A stretch of DNA of 7,535 nt from Vulcanimicrobiota bacterium (GTDB lineage: Bacteria > Vulcanimicrobiota > Vulcanimicrobiia > Vulcanimicrobiales > Vulcanimicrobiaceae). Below, piece after piece: positions 6,049 through 7,535 of this stretch. A program made the position numbers and the translations under genes. The stretch covers positions 1 through 7,535 of the forward strand of contig JAFAHB010000165.1 of the NCBI GenBank assembly GCA_019237435.1, read 5' to 3'. Below the pieces are notes generated by a model, which had not been told where the DNA came from, searched no databases, and was given only the letters and a program-made list of their open reading frames with translations. Numbering within the stretch: position 1 is the stretch's first letter; each line of letters begins with the position of its first letter.

Positions 6049-6666
6049 ATGCTCTACGAAGACGATTTTGAATTTGAAGAGCAGCCCGCGGACGTTCGCG
6101 ACCGTGTGATCGGCGGCCGGCCCGGCGGTAAATCCGGAGGACGCCGCGGCGGCGGCCAGCGCCCGCACGAGCCTCGGCGCGGCCGAAACAATGCCGGCGA
6201 CGGCGGCGAGGTGCCCGACGAGGTTAAGCCGGCTCGAGATCTCTTGAAAGAAATCCTGGATCGGATCGGAGTGGGGCCGGTCGACATTCGGTACGTCAGC
6301 CGCAGCGAAGGCGAGTATCTCGAAATCAACGGTCCCCATCTCGCAATGCTGATCGGCCGCCACGGCAACACGCTCGAAGCGTTGAACTTGATCTTCAACA
6401 ACTCGTTCAACGCCGGCGTACGAACCAATCGCCGGTATTACACGATCGACGCCGAGGGTTATCGCGCCCATCGAGCCGATCAACTCAAGAACCTCGCGCT
6501 GGCGACGCTGGAGCGCTGCATGCGCGAGCGAAAACCGCAGAAACTGGAGCCGATGCTGCCGTCGGAGCGCAAAATCATCCATCTCGCGCTCGCAACATCG
6601 GAGCTGGTACGTACCGAATCGGAGGGCGAAGAGCCCGAACGGCGAGTAGTCATTCATCCCCGTTGA
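6049..6666 (+). CDS. khpB: KH-R3H RNA-binding protein KhpB (Jag/EloR family)
   Basis: Cytoplasmic RNA-binding protein of the Jag/EloR/KhpB family, linked in Firmicutes to control of cell elongation with its partner KhpA; 205 residues. The KH domain (~60-135) has the GxxG loop G103-R-H-G106 in [13 protein letters not shown]. The R3H domain (~136-190) has the defining R174-x3-H178 in [12 protein letters not shown]. The usual N-terminal Jag_N domain is absent. Residues 1-58 are instead an acidic patch (DDFEFEEQ) followed by a Gly/Arg-rich stretch (~23-49) resembling an RGG box. It lies nine bases after yidC and overlaps mnmE by four bases (TTGA). Family and domain calls are firm; the physiological role here is inferred from relatives. 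Confidence 0.93.
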   Translation: MLYEDDFEFEEQPADVRDRVIGGRPGGKSGGRRGGGQRPHEPRRGRNNAGDGGEVPDEVKPARDLLKEILDRIGVGPVDIRYVSRSEGEYLEINGPHLAMLIGRHGNTLEALNLIFNNSFNAGVRTNRRYYTIDAEGYRAHRADQLKNLALATLERCMRERKPQKLEPMLPSERKIIHLALATSELVRTESEGEEPERRVVIHPR

Positions 6667-6681
6667 GCGAACGCTCAACGG
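6660..6681 (+). repeat. Perfect inverted repeat over the jag stop and mnmE start
   Basis: Arms CCGTTGAGCG (6660-6669) and CGCTCAACGG (6672-6681) are separated by AA. The left arm contains both the jag TGA (6664-6666) and the mnmE TTG (6663-6665). No T-run follows, so it does not look like an intrinsic terminator; sequestration of the start codon or a protein-binding site is possible. Confidence 0.75.
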
Positions 6682-7535
6682 AAACCGAGGATACCATTGC
6701 AGCGATCGCAACGCCCCCCGGCAAGGGTGCGATTGCGATCGTGCGTCTCAGCGGAAACGACGTTGCACGGCTGGCCGAGCGCGTCGTGCGTACGTCAAAG
6801 TTGCTGCAGCCCCGGACGGCGCAGCGCGTAACGATCGTGGACGAATGCGGCGAACGTCTCGACGAGGGCTTAGCGATTCTCTTCCCGGCGCCGCATAGCT
6901 ACACCGGTGAGCCGATGCTGGAACTGCACGTTCACGGCTCCCCGGTCGTCGCGCGCGAAGTCGTGCGCGCGTTGCTTGCGTGCGGCGCGCGGCTTGCGCG
7001 GCCGGGCGAGTTTACGCGGCGCGCTTTTCTCAACGGAAAGATGGAGCTTGGGGCCGCCGCCGCCGTGGCGGACCTTATCGACGCCGAAACGCGCGCGGCG
7101 GCCAAAGCGGCGCTTGCGAACCTTGGCGGCGGTTTAGCGGCGGAAGTACGGTCGTTGCGCGCCGTGCTCGCGACGACGCTCGAAGAGCTCGCTGCCGCGA
7201 TCGACTTTCCCGATGAAGTGGCCGAGCCCGACCGCGGCGTGCTCGAGGAGCGCCTTCGGCCGGTTCTCTCGGCGCTCGAGAGACTGCGCCGCGACGGAGA
7301 AACCGGCCGCCTTGTCCGCGACGGCATTCCGGTCGCAATCGTCGGGCCGCCGAACGCTGGAAAGTCTTCGCTGCTCAACGCGCTCGTCGGCACGGACCGG
7401 GCGATCGTTTCCGAGATTCCGGGAACGACGCGCGATACGATCGAGGAGCGCATCATCATCGACGGCGTTGCGGTGCGCCTGCTCGACACCGCCGGCATTC
7501 GCGCCCATGCCGACCGGCTCGAAGCGGCCGGAATC
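6663..7535 (+). CDS. mnmE: tRNA modification GTPase MnmE (partial, N-terminal 291 residues)
   Basis: With MnmG it builds the 5-carboxymethylaminomethyl group on wobble U34 of certain tRNAs, using a methylene-tetrahydrofolate-derived carbon and GTP hydrolysis. The frame runs 291 codons to the right edge; the family is ~450 residues. The start is TTG 6663, overlapping the jag stop (TTGA). The conserved [20 protein letters not shown] begins at residue 10, and no ATG or GTG is available between. The N-terminal folate-binding domain shows [13 protein letters not shown] (80-92) and [14 protein letters not shown] (116-129). A helical linker follows, then the G domain: G1 GPPNAGKS (228-235), G2 in PGTTRD (253-258) and G3 DTAG (275-278). 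The NKxD motif and the C-terminal Cys lie beyond the edge. The start codon sits inside a perfect inverted repeat. Confidence 0.95.
   Translation, partial: MSERSTETEDTIAAIATPPGKGAIAIVRLSGNDVARLAERVVRTSKLLQPRTAQRVTIVDECGERLDEGLAILFPAPHSYTGEPMLELHVHGSPVVAREVVRALLACGARLARPGEFTRRAFLNGKMELGAAAAVADLIDAETRAAAKAALANLGGGLAAEVRSLRAVLATTLEELAAAIDFPDEVAEPDRGVLEERLRPVLSALERLRRDGETGRLVRDGIPVAIVGPPNAGKSSLLNALVGTDRAIVSEIPGTTRDTIEERIIIDGVAVRLLDTAGIRAHADRLEAAGI

Overview
This window is core bacterial chromosome. It is GC-rich, with tightly packed genes that often overlap, frequent GTG/TTG starts and almost no non-coding DNA. It holds two divergent housekeeping blocks that meet at a single intergenic gap (4209-4366). 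I see no phage, plasmid, insertion sequence, CRISPR, rRNA or tRNA. The short YidC without a large periplasmic domain, together with the high GC and gene content, suggests a GC-rich bacterium of the Terrabacteria type. Eremiobacterota (WPS-2), Armatimonadota or Chloroflexota are plausible, but this is a low-confidence guess from gene style and not a placement.

Left block, minus strand (4208 down to 1): fabF (beta-ketoacyl-ACP synthase II), then rnc (RNase III), then smc (chromosome condensation ATPase, cut off by the left edge after its hinge domain). fabF to rnc is a 35-bp gap, and rnc overlaps smc by 4 bp (GTGA), so one transcript is likely. fabF-rnc-smc is a familiar bacterial neighbourhood.

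Right block, plus strand (4367 to 7535): rpmH (ribosomal protein L34), rnpA (RNase P protein), yidD, yidC (membrane insertase), khpB/jag (KH-R3H RNA-binding protein) and mnmE (tRNA-modification GTPase, cut off by the right edge inside its G domain). All junctions are overlaps or gaps under 10 bp. A good sigma-70-type promoter with a perfect TATAAT lies in front of rpmH. This is the classic rpmH operon linking ribosome and RNase P assembly, membrane-protein insertion, RNA binding and tRNA modification. It usually sits beside dnaA/oriC; here fabF occupies that position and no DnaA box was seen.

The least ordinary signal is a set of short hairpin repeats buried in the 3' ends of genes. A palindrome with a fixed 7-nt loop (ACTATCG) and a fixed TCCCC tail occurs in the extra C-terminal tail of RNase III and again in the extra tail of YidD. 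The two 9-bp stems differ at two positions, each compensated on the other arm. Three copies of a related 7-bp-stem/7-nt-loop hairpin make up most of the remaining RNase III tail. Two of the hairpins lie immediately upstream of the start codons of the overlapping downstream genes (smc, yidC). A separate perfect 10-bp inverted repeat covers the jag stop/mnmE start. These look like a family of small palindromic elements inserted in frame into gene ends, possibly affecting translational coupling. I found no new enzymatic or defence system.
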